This document shows positions 41,531 through 41,542 of a stretch of DNA of 41,542 nucleotides, in pieces. Every line of letters begins with the position of its first letter. The stretch's first letter is position 1. The position numbers were made by a program, and so were the translations under genes. This stretch comes from Siccirubricoccus soli. Lineage in GTDB: Bacteria; Pseudomonadota; Alphaproteobacteria; Acetobacterales; Acetobacteraceae. The notes beneath the pieces are model-generated. The model did not search any database. It was not told the origin of the DNA and saw only the letters and a list, made by a program, of their open reading frames with translations. The stretch is from the NCBI RefSeq assembly GCF_024178315.1, contig NZ_JAMZIK010000054.1, positions 1-41,542 on the forward strand, in the 5' to 3' direction.

Positions 41531-41542
41531 TTAGGCCATGGC

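Noticed and set aside
1-41542. CRISPR arrays, tRNA or rRNA genes, prophage or integrative element
   Set aside because: Looked for regularly spaced direct repeats, cloverleaf-like segments, rRNA-like stretches and integrase/transposase motifs and found none that can be supported.

Overview
The window is very GC-rich, gene-dense bacterial chromosome. Its gene content (amide and CoA-transferase catabolism, many solute-binding proteins, heterotetrameric sarcosine oxidase, and a proline-rich exported protein of a kind I associate with Acetobacteraceae) suggests an alphaproteobacterium of the Roseomonas/Acetobacteraceae type. The genus is an inference. I see no rRNA, tRNA, CRISPR array, phage module or intact transposase.

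Layout. 1-5.9 kb: the end of a creatininase-family gene, a methyltransferase with a regulatory domain, a DUF6134 protein, and a translationally coupled SixA phosphatase-CHAD protein pair. 5.9-9.7 kb: an anchored thermonuclease-like protein, citrate synthase (gltA), a Gfo/Idh/MocA oxidoreductase and a RidA protein. 9.7-10.2 kb: a dense cluster of palindromic, apparently mobile elements. 10.6-13.5 kb: an exported CHAP protein, a serine hydrolase and a 3-hydroxyacyl-CoA dehydrogenase. 13.5-15.5 kb: a three-gene coupled module (50-aa membrane protein, XpaC-like protein, TelA). 15.6-18.7 kb: a frameshifted membrane gene, then a coupled dehydratase-CoA transferase-trmO operon. 19.1-24.0 kb: soxBDAG. 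24.2-31.2 kb: class III aminotransferase, TauD-type dioxygenase, second CoA transferase, an orphan peptide-type binding protein and two SDRs. 31.2-37.4 kb: a degenerate EF-G paralogue, a small membrane protein, a third SDR, a TfdA-type dioxygenase and an orphan amino-acid-type binding protein. 37.6-41.1 kb: a DegT aminotransferase with a sugar epimerase, and a RidA-potassium channel pair sharing four bases.

How it works together. Most genes look like small-molecule catabolism: oxidative demethylation of sarcosine, acyl-CoA activation and hydration, 2-oxoglutarate-dependent oxidation, SDR redox steps, and citrate synthase feeding the TCA cycle. RidA proteins would remove reactive enamines. Many genes are packed as 4-bp overlapping pairs, so translational coupling is common.

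The most unusual signal is in the non-coding DNA: a 105-bp double-hairpin repeat present twice at identical length with different but still paired stems; a 159-bp fold-back element present twice, one copy with perfect 18-bp inverted ends; and a REP-like palindrome in three places. Among proteins, the three-gene TelA module, the EF-G paralogue lacking GTPase switch residues, and the polyphosphate-type SixA/CHAD pair with a decayed CYTH domain deserve attention.
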